64,000 nucleotides of DNA. It comes from Streptomyces sp. NBC_01197 (GTDB taxonomy: Bacteria > Actinomycetota > Actinomycetes > Streptomycetales > Streptomycetaceae). The notes beneath the pieces are model-generated. The model ran no database searches, was not told the origin of the DNA, and saw only the letters and a program-made list of their open reading frames with translations. The position numbers and the translations under genes were made by a program. Shown piece by piece: positions 16,972 through 25,101 of this stretch; the first letter of the stretch is position 1; each line of letters opens with the position of its first letter. The DNA is taken from NCBI RefSeq assembly GCF_036010505.1, contig NZ_CP108569.1:3545001-3609000 (forward strand). Reading direction: 5' to 3'.

Positions 16972-18855
16972 TCAGACCACCGGCAGGTCGTTGGCGGTGA
17001 CGACGCCCGCCATCATCACGGTGGCGGCCTTGATGCCGATGTTCGCGATCGCGCTGAGCTGGAGGCTGCCCTCACCGGAGATGGTGGCCAGGCCGACGGC
17101 GTTCAGGCCCAACTCGCCTCCCGCTTCCATGTTCAACGCGCCGACGGCCTTGGCATTGATGATCGACCCCTGCATGTCGAGGATGCCCCCGCTCCTGATC
17201 GAGATCTTGCCGCCCGCCTTCAACGAAAGGTCCTTGCCCGCCTCGACGGACACCGACCGGGTGCCCTTGATGGTGACGGAGCCCTTGCTGTCGATGGTTA
17301 TCTCGGTCTTGGTGCGGTCCAGGTTGATGGTAAGCCGGTCGTCGCCGCTGCTGATACGGACCCCGCGTTTGCCGCCCACCCGTTCGTCGAGCAGGTCGAC
17401 CCGGTTGCGGTTGCGGTCGGCCAGCGTGTGGCGGGTGGCCCGGCCGCTGGTGCGGTCGTACGGCTGGACGTCGTTGCTGCCCGGCTTGTCCTTGCCGTTG
17501 TAGAGGCCGCCGATCACGAACGGGTGGTCCAGGGCGCCCCGGTCGAAGCCCACCAGCACCTCGTCACCGGCGTCGGGCGCGATGATGCCGCCGCCCTTGA
17601 ACCCGCCGAACTGCACCGTACGGGTCCAGTCGCTGGTGTACGTGTCGTCGAGCCACGGGAAGCGCAGCTTGACCCTGCCCTGCTTCAGCGGGTCCTTGAT
17701 GTCGGTGACCAGCGCGTTGGCGACGCTGGGCAGCCGGGCCGACGGGCTCTGGCCGCCCGATGTGAGCCCGTACAGCGAACGCCACTGGCGGCCGCTGACC
17801 GTCAGGAACGTCTCGTAGTGCCGGCCGTCGCCGAACGAGTGGCGGGCGGCGGTCACCGTGTACTTGCCCTCGAACGGGTCGCCGACATCGGCGAGCGCGA
17901 CCGGGACGCCGGGCCGCAGCTTGGGATTGCCGCGGACCGTCACCTCCAGCTCGGCGAAGGCCGCGGTGATGTCGTCGGCGAGGGCCGAAGCCGCGTTCTT
18001 CACCTCGTTCTGCTTGTCGTACGGGGTGTCCGTCTCGACGATGGTCGCGGGCCCGAACTTGCTGCTGGCCTTCGCGGGCGTGGTCCCGATGGAGATCCCC
18101 GGGTTGGACGTGGCGGGCGACTTGCCGACGATGTCGCGCTTGGCCGTCACGTCCCAGCCGCGCGCCTCGGCGGTGGCAACCTGGTCGGCGGAGGTGACAG
18201 CGGCGCGGCAGCGCAGGATGTCGACCCCGGACTCCAGGACGTACGGGCTCTTCTCACTCGGCGTGCTGACCGGCGGGGCGCCGGACGCCTTGTCGGCCTT
18301 GGCGAACTGGAACTCGCCCTCGGAGTCGACGGACATCACCCGCTCGTTCTCGTCGGCGAGCCGGCACAGGAAGTCCCAGTCGGTGACGTTGGCCTGGGTG
18401 ATGTACTCGTAGATGCCCTTCGTGGCGTCGATCTTGCCGATCTTCAGACTGTCCTGACCGGCGAGCTTGCGCGCGATGTCGGACGCGGTCATGTTCCGGT
18501 ACCCGACCACCCGCCGCTGCCGCAGCATCCGGTGGCCGCCGTCGTAGCCACGGATGACCGTCATGGTGCCGGTGCCGTCGTAGTCGACCTCCAGGCCGGT
18601 GATCTCACCGGTGATCAGCGGGGACTGGGCCCCCTGGCCGTCGGCGACCGGCGCGATGACGATCTTTTTGCCGATGTCGGCGCCGGAGTCGGAGAGCACC
18701 TTCTTCTTGGGGTCGCGGAAGGTGAGCTGGAAGGAGCCTGGCACACCCGCACCGAAGTCGACCCACCCGGCGACGAGGAGCGATGCGAGCTCCTTCGTCA
18801 ACGGCGCCCCGCCGATGGTGACATGGAGGACATTGGAGTAGCCGATCTTGGTCAT
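16972..18855 (-). CDS. cis8: CIS VgrG-like central spike protein
   Basis: 627 residues. The N-terminal half resembles phage protein D/gp27-type hub proteins (ITGEITGLEVDYDGTGTMTV, YITQANVTDWDFLCRLADEN). The gp5 OB-fold region follows (VTDIKDPLKQGRVKLRFPWL, APDAGDEVLVGFDRG, FVIGGLYNGKDKPG), then a C-terminal beta-helix of short repeats (SIKGTRSVSVEAGKDLSLKA-like). This forms the membrane-piercing needle. The ATG shares bases with the stop of the LysM gene. Confidence 0.93.
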   Translation of the reverse strand: MTKIGYSNVLHVTIGGAPLTKELASLLVAGWVDFGAGVPGSFQLTFRDPKKKVLSDSGADIGKKIVIAPVADGQGAQSPLITGEITGLEVDYDGTGTMTVIRGYDGGHRMLRQRRVVGYRNMTASDIARKLAGQDSLKIGKIDATKGIYEYITQANVTDWDFLCRLADENERVMSVDSEGEFQFAKADKASGAPPVSTPSEKSPYVLESGVDILRCRAAVTSADQVATAEARGWDVTAKRDIVGKSPATSNPGISIGTTPAKASSKFGPATIVETDTPYDKQNEVKNAASALADDITAAFAELEVTVRGNPKLRPGVPVALADVGDPFEGKYTVTAARHSFGDGRHYETFLTVSGRQWRSLYGLTSGGQSPSARLPSVANALVTDIKDPLKQGRVKLRFPWLDDTYTSDWTRTVQFGGFKGGGIIAPDAGDEVLVGFDRGALDHPFVIGGLYNGKDKPGSNDVQPYDRTSGRATRHTLADRNRNRVDLLDERVGGKRGVRISSGDDRLTINLDRTKTEITIDSKGSVTIKGTRSVSVEAGKDLSLKAGGKISIRSGGILDMQGSIINAKAVGALNMEAGGELGLNAVGLATISGEGSLQLSAIANIGIKAATVMMAGVVTANDLPVV

Positions 18856-19592
18856 CAGTGGCCGACCTCTTCGGCGGCGGGGAGCATGAGTTCGGTGCCC
18901 GGGCTCAACTGCCCCGGGTCGTCGATGCCGTTGGCCTCGGCGATGGTCCGCCAGACGGTGGCGTCCCCGTACTCGCGCCAGGCGAGGAACTGGAGCGAGT
19001 CACCCGCGACGACCCGGTGCACCCGGCGTGCGGTGAGCGCGCCCGACGTGGGGTTCTGCCCGGCGGTCTTGCTCGGGATCTCGTGCAGATGCACCTGGCA
19101 GGTGGCGCGGATCGGGACACCCGTGGTGCTGAAGAGGCTGTACGAGGCGTCGACCGAGCTGACGTACGCGGTGAAGCGCGCGGTGGAGAAAGCGCCCCAC
19201 TGGAAGACCACCCACGGTGTCGACGGCTGCTTCGCCGCGATGCTGGCCGAGGTGACCTCGCAGCAGGAGAAGAGCGCTTCGACGTTCTTGCGGACGTCGT
19301 TGCTGTCCGGCTCGTCCGAGGTGTCCAGGAACACCTCGACGGTCATCTCACGGGGTTCGGGCCCCATGAACTCCGGCACAGCGCCGTCGCGCACCGCCGC
19401 CGTGGGGGTCGTCTTCCACTGGGCGCGGCGGCTCAGCGCCAGCTGGGACGGGTTGAAGTCGAAGTTGAACGTGCGGATCAGCCCGCCCGGCGTGGTGCTG
19501 TAGCCGACGGGCGGCTGGTGGATCGCGAGCGTCGCACGTACCAGGCTCTTGCCCGCGCCGCCCTTACCGCCCTTGCCTCCGGTGCTCGCCAT
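18855..19592 (-). CDS. cis7: CIS LysM-containing tube-baseplate adaptor
   Basis: 245 residues. A beta-rich body (FNFDFNPSQLALSRRAQW, MTVEVFLDTSDEPDSNDVRK) ends with a LysM-like module (RVHRVVAGDSLQFLAWREYG, then WRTIAEANGIDDPGQLSPGT). In Afp/PVC-type particles such proteins join the inner tube to the spike complex (gp53/Afp7 class). A Gly/Lys-rich N-terminal tail (GGKGGKGGAGK) is present. Confidence 0.92.
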   Translation of the reverse strand: MASTGGKGGKGGAGKSLVRATLAIHQPPVGYSTTPGGLIRTFNFDFNPSQLALSRRAQWKTTPTAAVRDGAVPEFMGPEPREMTVEVFLDTSDEPDSNDVRKNVEALFSCCEVTSASIAAKQPSTPWVVFQWGAFSTARFTAYVSSVDASYSLFSTTGVPIRATCQVHLHEIPSKTAGQNPTSGALTARRVHRVVAGDSLQFLAWREYGDATVWRTIAEANGIDDPGQLSPGTELMLPAAEEVGH

Positions 19593-19604
19593 CTGCGCTG
19601 CCCC

Positions 19605-20030
19605 CTAGTCCGTGAATCCGTGGTGGGTGATCTCCAGCGTCTCGACGGCCACCGAAGGGTTCGACGGGTTCAGCGACGGACCCCGCCAGCTCACCGGCAG
19701 CACATCGATCAGTCCCCAGCGGGCCACCAGCGAACCGTCGGCGCGCAGCGCGGAGATCTGCGCGGTGGGCCGGGTGACACCGGTGGTGATGGAGGAGATC
19801 CAGGCCGCGACCTTCGAGGTGTCCGGGGTGAGCGGGCGGGTCAGCGTGATGTTGGAGAAAGTGACCCGGGACGGCAACTGCCAGACGAAGCCGTTGTTGC
19901 CGCCCTCCTGCCGCTGCTCGATCTCCACCTGGGAGGAGAGCCCTTCGCAGCCGTTGAACGTGCCCAGGCTCTCTCCGTCGATGGACAGGCTGAAGAAGAT
20001 GGTGGAGCCGGGATCCTGGTCCTGGGGCAT
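19605..20030 (-). CDS. CIS inner-tube initiator/tube protein (gp19-like, second paralogue)
   Basis: 141 residues with the T4 gp19 fold pattern: FFSLSIDGESLGTFNGCEGL, VTFSNITLTRPLTPDTSKVA and VETLEITHHGF. It differs clearly from the tube protein at 24496 and lies next to the LysM gene, the place occupied by Afp5-type initiator tube proteins. I infer that it makes the first ring on the baseplate, the other paralogue forming the bulk tube. Confidence 0.88.
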   Translation of the reverse strand: MPQDQDPGSTIFFSLSIDGESLGTFNGCEGLSSQVEIEQRQEGGNNGFVWQLPSRVTFSNITLTRPLTPDTSKVAAWISSITTGVTRPTAQISALRADGSLVARWGLIDVLPVSWRGPSLNPSNPSVAVETLEITHHGFTD

Positions 20031-20129
20031 CGGGTGCGGCTTTCCTTCCTGCGGGTCGGTGCGGGTGGTGCGGTGCTGCTGTGCTGCCGGGTGGTGCTGT
20101 GGTCCTCAGTGGTGCGGTTGCTGTCGCCG

Positions 20130-23100
20130 TCAGCGCCGGGGGTCCCGGAGTCTGCCGATCCGTTCACGGTCCATGCGCAGCTCCGTCCTCAGCAGCCGGG
20201 TGAGCGGGCCCATCAACCGGTGGGTGAGCTCGTCCACCTGGCCGTCGGACAACTCCCGTGCGTCGAACCTGTTCCCGGACGCCTCGGTGGAACCGTCGCA
20301 GCGGGGACCATTGTTGAGGATCGGCGGAACCGCACTGTACGGCGGGGGGCTGTCGGGCCGCTCGGTGTACGGGGGCGGAGGTGCGCCTCCACCGCCGTTG
20401 CCGCTGCCACTGCCGCCGTTGCCGCTGCCGCCCGATGTGCTGTGGGCAGTGACATTGACGGCCGAAAGCTGCGGCGGCGCGGGCACGGATGGCTTGACCA
20501 GTGCGGGAGGGCCGCCTGGCGCCCGCTGCACCGGCAGCGCGGCGGACGCGGGCCCGGCGGACGCACTGCCGAGACCGACCACGCGCGTGGCGGCCTGGCG
20601 CCCTGCGGCGTCCGGTACCGGTACGGCCCCCGGCGTGGGCAGCGTGGTCCGGGCCGTGAGCGGGGCCGGCGGTGCGGGCATGGCCGGTGCGGTGGGTGCG
20701 GAGGGTGTGCTCTGGGTGCTCTGTGGAGCGGCCGCGCGCTGCACGGGCAGGGATGTGAGGGCCTGGGCGACACCGCCGGCCCCGAGGCCGTCGACGCCGT
20801 GCCGTGCCGGAGCACCTTCCTGGCGGACGGAGTCCGGGGCACGGCTCACGGCCGCCGGTCCCAGCGGTACGGGAGTCACGGGGCCGCCCGGAACCGATGC
20901 GCGCTGCAGGGCCTGCGGCACCGGCACTGCGGCGGACTGCTGGGCGGACTGCCGGGCGGACGGACCACCGGGAAGAGCCACCGAAGGCACCGGGCCCGAC
21001 AGACCGGCCGAGCGCTGAACGGGACGAACCACGGGAGTCGTAGCGGCGCCCGCAGCAGGCACGTCGGCCGCAGCGGCCGCGCTGCCCAGCGGTGCGGTCC
21101 CACCGGATCCCGGCAGGGACACGGCGCGGCGCTGGACCACCGGCTCACCCGAGCGGGTGGGCCGGACCACGGGGTGAGCCGCTGCGGAACTCCCGGGCGC
21201 CGGGGCCCGGTTCGGCTCCGGCGCCGGGGCGCGGTTCGGCTCCGGCACCGGGGCACGGTTCGGCTCCGGCATGGCGTGCGGTACGGGCATACCGGGCGCG
21301 GCGGAACGCTGGACGGCCGGCGCAGTGCCGGACACCGAGCGGTCATCCGGCAACGGGAGAGCCGGGACAGGGAGGGAAGGGACAGAGCGGCCCGGCACAG
21401 GGAAGCCCGGGGCTGCGAGTTCCGGGACTGCGAGTTCCGGGACTGCGAGTTCCGGGACTCGCGTTTCGGGCGCGACGGAGCGGAGCGGGGCGGCGGCGCC
21501 CGGAGCGCTCCGACGCTGCACGGCGCCCGACGGCTCGGCCGGCGGCCGCACGGCGCGGGCTGACGCCAGAGGGCGTACGGCCGGACGGGGCGCACTGGGG
21601 GTCCGGCGCTCCGGCGGCGCGGTGGCGGCGGGGGTCGGCCCACCGGCGGCGCGCTGCACGACCCGGGGGGCCGCTACCGGCCCGACATCGTTGCCGGGGG
21701 CGGGGGTTGAAGGCGCGTCGGCGGCTGCCCGGCCAACCGGTACAGCTGCGGAGGGGGGCGTGGAAGCGGACATGGACGGGGGCGCCGGTGCGGACGCGGG
21801 TGCTGGCGCTACGACCTCCGCGCCCCCCACGCCGCTCCCGGCGGATCCGGCATCCTGACGGCTCGGAGCCGGAGCAGCGGAGGACGTGGCCGACCGCTGT
21901 ACGGGCGCCGGAACAGCATTGCCACCCGGAGCGCCTCCCTGCTTACGCTGCAACGGAGTTGGCCCCTTCACCTCGCCCCCGACCGGCCGAGCCCCGTCCG
22001 GCGGCCCGGCCAGCGGCGCGCCGAGCAGCGGCCTGCGACGGGGAGCGGAGGACGGCGAGGCGGGCGTGGCCGCAGTGCCGGCCCCGCTGCCGGTCCCGGT
22101 GGCCCCGCTTCCGCTCCCGGTCGCACGCTTCTGTACGGGGACGGACGACGATTGCGACTGGGGCTGGGAGTCAGCCGGGCTCTGGGCCTTCGGCCGGCCC
22201 TGAGGCCGGGCCTGGGACTGGGGCCGGGAAGCCTCGACCGGCGGGCCGGACGGCGTCGAACGCTGCGGCTCCGGGGCCGACGTGGGCGGCCCGAGCCTGC
22301 TGGAGCGGACCGGCTGTGGCGTCTCGGGCACTCCCGGGCCGCCCCCCGCACCACTCCGTACCGGCGCACCGAGCCCGGAGGCGCGGCCGGGCCCCTGGGT
22401 CGCCGCGCGCTGAACGGCGGCGGGACCGGTCTGCGCCCTTACCGCACGATCGGGAGCCATGGACCGCTGAACGTCACGTTCCGGCACGGCACTTCCCGCC
22501 GCGGGGCTCCCGGTCGGTTCCGTACCACTGACGCCGGCCTCATCGGGCGTGGGCGTGCTCCTCGGCACTGCGCCCCCGGCAACCGGCCCGACAGGACCAG
22601 CGGGCGGCACGGACGGCGCGGAGGACGGCACAGGCCCCGCCGAACCCGCCGGACCTGACGGCGCCGCAGCCGGAGACGAACCAGCCGAACCGGCAGGCCG
22701 GGACGGCAACTTCGACGGAGATTTCGACTTCGACAGCTGTACGGGAGGCCGCGCAGGCGTGGACGGCACAGGCGTGGACGGCGCGGACGTGGACGGCACA
22801 GGCGTGGACGGCGCGGACGTGGACGGCACAGGCGTGGACGGCGCGGGCGCTGACCGTCGTACCGGTGCTCCCGACGTTGCTGCCGCGCTTCCCGGCACGT
22901 CCCCGGCCTGCCCGGAAGCGGCGGGGCCGGCGGCACCCCGCGCCGGGGGCCGGGCCGCAGTGCTCGCGCGCTGGACGGGGCGCGCACCAGGGTCGACGCC
23001 CCCCGCCGGACCCGGACCCGGACCCGGAGCGGGGACGGGCGAAGCCCCGGAGGGCCGAGAAGCCCCGGAGGGCCGAGAAGCCTCGGAAGACGCGGGAGTC

Positions 23101-23846
23101 CTGGCAGACGCAGGAGCCCCAGGAGCGCCAACCGCCCTGGGAGACTCAGCAGACGAAGACTCAGACCTGGCCGGAGCCGGAGATTCCGCCTCCCTGGCGG
23201 GAGGCTCACCCGCCTGCGCCGGACGGGCTGCCGAAGCAGGCAGCACCCGCCGCTGCACCGCAGGCGGAGCCGCCTTCGTCAGCGGAGCCCGGCGGCTCGC
23301 AGCCTTCTGTACGGGCGCGACGCGAGGACCGGCGGGGCGCGCGGCGGCGACCGCCCGCTGGACCGGCGAGCCCGGCAGCAGGCCGGAACCCTCGTACGGG
23401 CTGGGCCCCGCGTCCGCGAGGTCGGCGCCGTCATCGAACGCCGCGACCGGCAGCGACAGCGCGGGCAGCCCGAAGCCGGCCCCGGAAGGAGCGGCCGCGG
23501 GCGTCAGGGCGTCACGGAGCAGCCCGCCGGGAGCGCCGTCGAGCACGGCGTGCGAGAGCGACCCCGAGAAGGACGGGTTCTGCCAAGTGGCGAGCCGGGA
23601 GGCGAAGTCGGCGGTCGCCACGGCGTGCCCCGCCGTGCGGTCGGTCGCCCGCTGGATCTCGGGCAGGTTGTTCCAGTCGCGCCCGGAAGCCCCCACCGCG
23701 ACCGGCGCGGCCTGCGTCGGCGTAGAAGAAGCCGGGCCGGAAGAAACCGGGCCGGAAGGTGCCGGGCCGGAGGGCGCCTGAGCGTTGCGCGCAGACGTGT
23801 CCGAGCTCGTGTCCGTACGGCCCCGAAGCCGGTCGAGGAATCCCAT
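20130..23846 (-). CDS. Very long Pro/Ala/Ser-rich CIS protein with about twenty VQR motifs
   Basis: 1238 residues. An ordered N-terminal part (WNNLPEIQRATDRTAGHAVA, FASRLATWQNPSFSGSLSHA; residues about 50-130) and a C-terminal helical end (FDARELSDGQVDELTHRLMG, RTELRMDRERIGRLRD) bracket about 1000 residues of low-complexity Pro/Ala/Ser/Gly sequence. A short motif (hydrophobic)-Q-R/K-(Ala/Ser/Arg) recurs about twenty times in it. Two PPPY motifs lie near residues 1157-1170. Tandem DNA repeats occur in the gene. The position between tube genes and small CIS genes, and the length, suggest a tape measure or a cargo-related scaffold. There are no catalytic residues or membrane segment that I can identify. 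Confidence 0.8.
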   Translation of the reverse strand: MGFLDRLRGRTDTSSDTSARNAQAPSGPAPSGPVSSGPASSTPTQAAPVAVGASGRDWNNLPEIQRATDRTAGHAVATADFASRLATWQNPSFSGSLSHAVLDGAPGGLLRDALTPAAAPSGAGFGLPALSLPVAAFDDGADLADAGPSPYEGSGLLPGSPVQRAVAAARPAGPRVAPVQKAASRRAPLTKAAPPAVQRRVLPASAARPAQAGEPPAREAESPAPARSESSSAESPRAVGAPGAPASARTPASSEASRPSGASRPSGASPVPAPGPGPGPAGGVDPGARPVQRASTAARPPARGAAGPAASGQAGDVPGSAAATSGAPVRRSAPAPSTPVPSTSAPSTPVPSTSAPSTPVPSTPARPPVQLSKSKSPSKLPSRPAGSAGSSPAAAPSGPAGSAGPVPSSAPSVPPAGPVGPVAGGAVPRSTPTPDEAGVSGTEPTGSPAAGSAVPERDVQRSMAPDRAVRAQTGPAAVQRAATQGPGRASGLGAPVRSGAGGGPGVPETPQPVRSSRLGPPTSAPEPQRSTPSGPPVEASRPQSQARPQGRPKAQSPADSQPQSQSSSVPVQKRATGSGSGATGTGSGAGTAATPASPSSAPRRRPLLGAPLAGPPDGARPVGGEVKGPTPLQRKQGGAPGGNAVPAPVQRSATSSAAPAPSRQDAGSAGSGVGGAEVVAPAPASAPAPPSMSASTPPSAAVPVGRAAADAPSTPAPGNDVGPVAAPRVVQRAAGGPTPAATAPPERRTPSAPRPAVRPLASARAVRPPAEPSGAVQRRSAPGAAAPLRSVAPETRVPELAVPELAVPELAAPGFPVPGRSVPSLPVPALPLPDDRSVSGTAPAVQRSAAPGMPVPHAMPEPNRAPVPEPNRAPAPEPNRAPAPGSSAAAHPVVRPTRSGEPVVQRRAVSLPGSGGTAPLGSAAAAADVPAAGAATTPVVRPVQRSAGLSGPVPSVALPGGPSARQSAQQSAAVPVPQALQRASVPGGPVTPVPLGPAAVSRAPDSVRQEGAPARHGVDGLGAGGVAQALTSLPVQRAAAPQSTQSTPSAPTAPAMPAPPAPLTARTTLPTPGAVPVPDAAGRQAATRVVGLGSASAGPASAALPVQRAPGGPPALVKPSVPAPPQLSAVNVTAHSTSGGSGNGGSGSGNGGGGAPPPPYTERPDSPPPYSAVPPILNNGPRCDGSTEASGNRFDARELSDGQVDELTHRLMGPLTRLLRTELRMDRERIGRLRDPRR
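21412..21461. repeat. 18-base tandem repeat inside the long CIS gene
   Basis: The unit TGCGAGTTCCGGGACTGC-like recurs about three times and encodes PELAV-type pentapeptide/hexapeptide repeats (VPELAVPELAVPELAAP). Its copy number is likely to vary between strains. Confidence 0.7.
22757..22850. repeat. 30-base tandem repeat inside the long CIS gene
   Basis: About three copies of a 30-base unit (GGCGTGGACGGCGCGGACGT plus ten bases) encode STPVPSTSAP repeats on the minus strand. Confidence 0.8.
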
Positions 23847-23864
23847 GACGGTGCTCCCGCCTCC

Positions 23865-24023
23865 TTACCGCTCCGCCGACGCGCGGGTCACGAGCGTGGC
23901 GATCTGCTCTGCATACTGGCGCCGGTCGCGGTGTTCGAGGTCCAGGATGTCCTCCAGGCTCCAGTGGAAGTGGTAGGCGATGTACGCGATCTCCTCGTGG
24001 ACACGTTCGGTCGCGTACGTCAC
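23865..24023 (-). CDS. Small CIS-locus protein, DUF6760-like
   Basis: 52 residues. The GTG start overlaps the stop of the upstream gene (GTGA). The protein reads MTYATERVHEEIAYIAYHFH, WSLEDILDLEHRDRRQYAEQ and a short tail. It is fully helical and Tyr/His-rich, without signal peptide or membrane segment. Proteins of this size and sequence type occur in other phage-tail-like loci of actinobacteria (DUF6760 from memory). The gene sits at the usual place of tape-measure chaperones, between the tube/chaperone genes and the very long protein, so an assembly role is likely. Confidence 0.75.
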   Translation of the reverse strand: MTYATERVHEEIAYIAYHFHWSLEDILDLEHRDRRQYAEQIATLVTRASAER

Positions 24024-24496
24024 GATTCCCCCAGGCGGCTCCCGCCGAGTTCGACCTCGAACGGCTGCTCGCAGTGCGGACAGGTCACGCCGGCCCTGGT
24101 GTGGCCCTCGGCGTTGACCTGACGGTAGAAGTCCTGCAGGAACGCGAGGTCGGAGGCGAACATGTTCTCCACCACGCCGTCGTGCATGTGCGTCACGCTG
24201 CCCAGCCGGGTGATGACCCGGCCGAGCAGGACGACGGACAGATACGCGGGGTTCTCCTGCACCCGTATGTCCCGCAGCGGGATCAGCTCGTCCCGTGCGG
24301 TGGCCAGGCGCATCACACCTTCGCGGTGTACGTTCCCCGCCTCGTCCACGTAGCCGCGCGGCAGCTCGAAGGCGAACTCGGTGCGCAACTCCCGGCGTGC
24401 GGGAGGTGGTTCGGCCGGTACCGCGACCGGGGCCGCCGCCTCGGGAGTGACCGAAGCGGCAGCGGGCGCGGGCTGGGCAACTGCTCCCCTGCGCAT
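24020..24496 (-). CDS. CIS assembly protein with CPHC zinc motif
   Basis: 158 residues from the ATG at 24496, which overlaps the stop of the tube gene. The N-terminal about 50 residues are Ala/Pro-rich. The folded part begins LRTEFAFELPRGYVDEAGNV, with GVMRLATARDELIPLRDIRV, AYLSVVLLGRVITRLGSVTH and FASDLAFLQDFYRQVN, and ends with a possible zinc site (VTCPHCEQPFEVEL). Such proteins occur next to tube genes in eCIS and phage loci and are thought to be tail assembly chaperones; the biochemical role is not defined. The long upstream extension of the frame is an artefact. Confidence 0.8.
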   Translation of the reverse strand: MRRGAVAQPAPAAASVTPEAAAPVAVPAEPPPARRELRTEFAFELPRGYVDEAGNVHREGVMRLATARDELIPLRDIRVQENPAYLSVVLLGRVITRLGSVTHMHDGVVENMFASDLAFLQDFYRQVNAEGHTRAGVTCPHCEQPFEVELGGSRLGES

Positions 24497-24939
24497 TACT
24501 CCATGATCATTTCTTCGTAGGTGATCGTGACGGTCTCGGTGAGGGCCGAGGCCTCGCCGGCCTTGACCGTGCTGGCCGAGACCTTGCTGCACCAGGCGTT
24601 GCGGAGGTGGTAACGCTTCACGGGGCTGTTCTGGTAGTCCATCACGATGATGGAGGCGTTCTTACGGGCCGAACCCATGTCACCGCGTACGGAGGCGTTG
24701 ATCCAGTCGTTGAAGGACTTGGACTGGGTCATGCCGCGGACGACCGTGGCCTCCCCCGCCTTCTTCACGCCGGGCAGCTTCTTGGTGATGGGCTGGCCGT
24801 TCGAAGAGACCTGCTGGAACTCGATGACGTCCTGCGTCATGTCCAGGCCGTTGACCTCCTGGAGGTACTCGACCATGACGCCGTCGATCTGAAGGCCGAA
24901 ATTATGTGAAGTGAGCGAATCGCCAGGCATGAGGCTCAT
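24496..24939 (-). CDS. cis1: CIS inner tube protein (gp19-like, main paralogue)
   Basis: 147 residues: FGLQIDGVMVEYLQEVNGLD, GATVVRGMTQSKSFNDWINA-type middle, IIVMDYQNSPVKRYHLRNAW and ETVTITYEEMIME. This is the typical Hcp/gp19-like tube subunit that stacks in hexameric rings inside the sheath. It lies directly downstream of the sheath gene, separated by a 160-base gap holding a strong hairpin. An alternative start three codons in (MPGDSL) is possible. Confidence 0.93.
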   Translation of the reverse strand: MSLMPGDSLTSHNFGLQIDGVMVEYLQEVNGLDMTQDVIEFQQVSSNGQPITKKLPGVKKAGEATVVRGMTQSKSFNDWINASVRGDMGSARKNASIIVMDYQNSPVKRYHLRNAWCSKVSASTVKAGEASALTETVTITYEEMIME

Positions 24940-25060
24940 GGACGCTGTTCCTTCTGTTCGCGCTGTCCGTGGTGTCGGTAGTGCCGGTGGTGCTGGTACC
25001 GGTGCCGTCCGCCCTGACTCCGATGGCCGTGGCGGGCGGGCGCCCGGTGGTGCGCGGTCC

Positions 25061-25093
25061 GGACCCGGCGGCCAGGTCCTGGCCGCCGGGTCC
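25061..25093 (-). terminator. Strong hairpin between sheath and tube genes (possible attenuator)
   Basis: A perfect 14-base stem: GGACCCGGCGGCCA at 25061-25074 and its complement at 25080-25093, with a 5-base loop, 8 bases after the sheath stop. No promoter is obvious before the tube gene, so partial termination or processing could set the sheath-to-tube ratio. Confidence 0.75.
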
Positions 25094-25101
25094 GGGCGCT
25101 G

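Noticed and set aside
16624-21563. Two very long plus-strand frames (959 and 901 residues) across the CIS genes
   Set aside because: They overlap six coupled minus-strand CIS genes with clear families. Long antisense frames are expected at this GC content.
22757-22850. 30-base repeats as a CRISPR array
   Set aside because: Direct tandem without spacers, in frame inside a coding region, encoding STPVP-type repeats.
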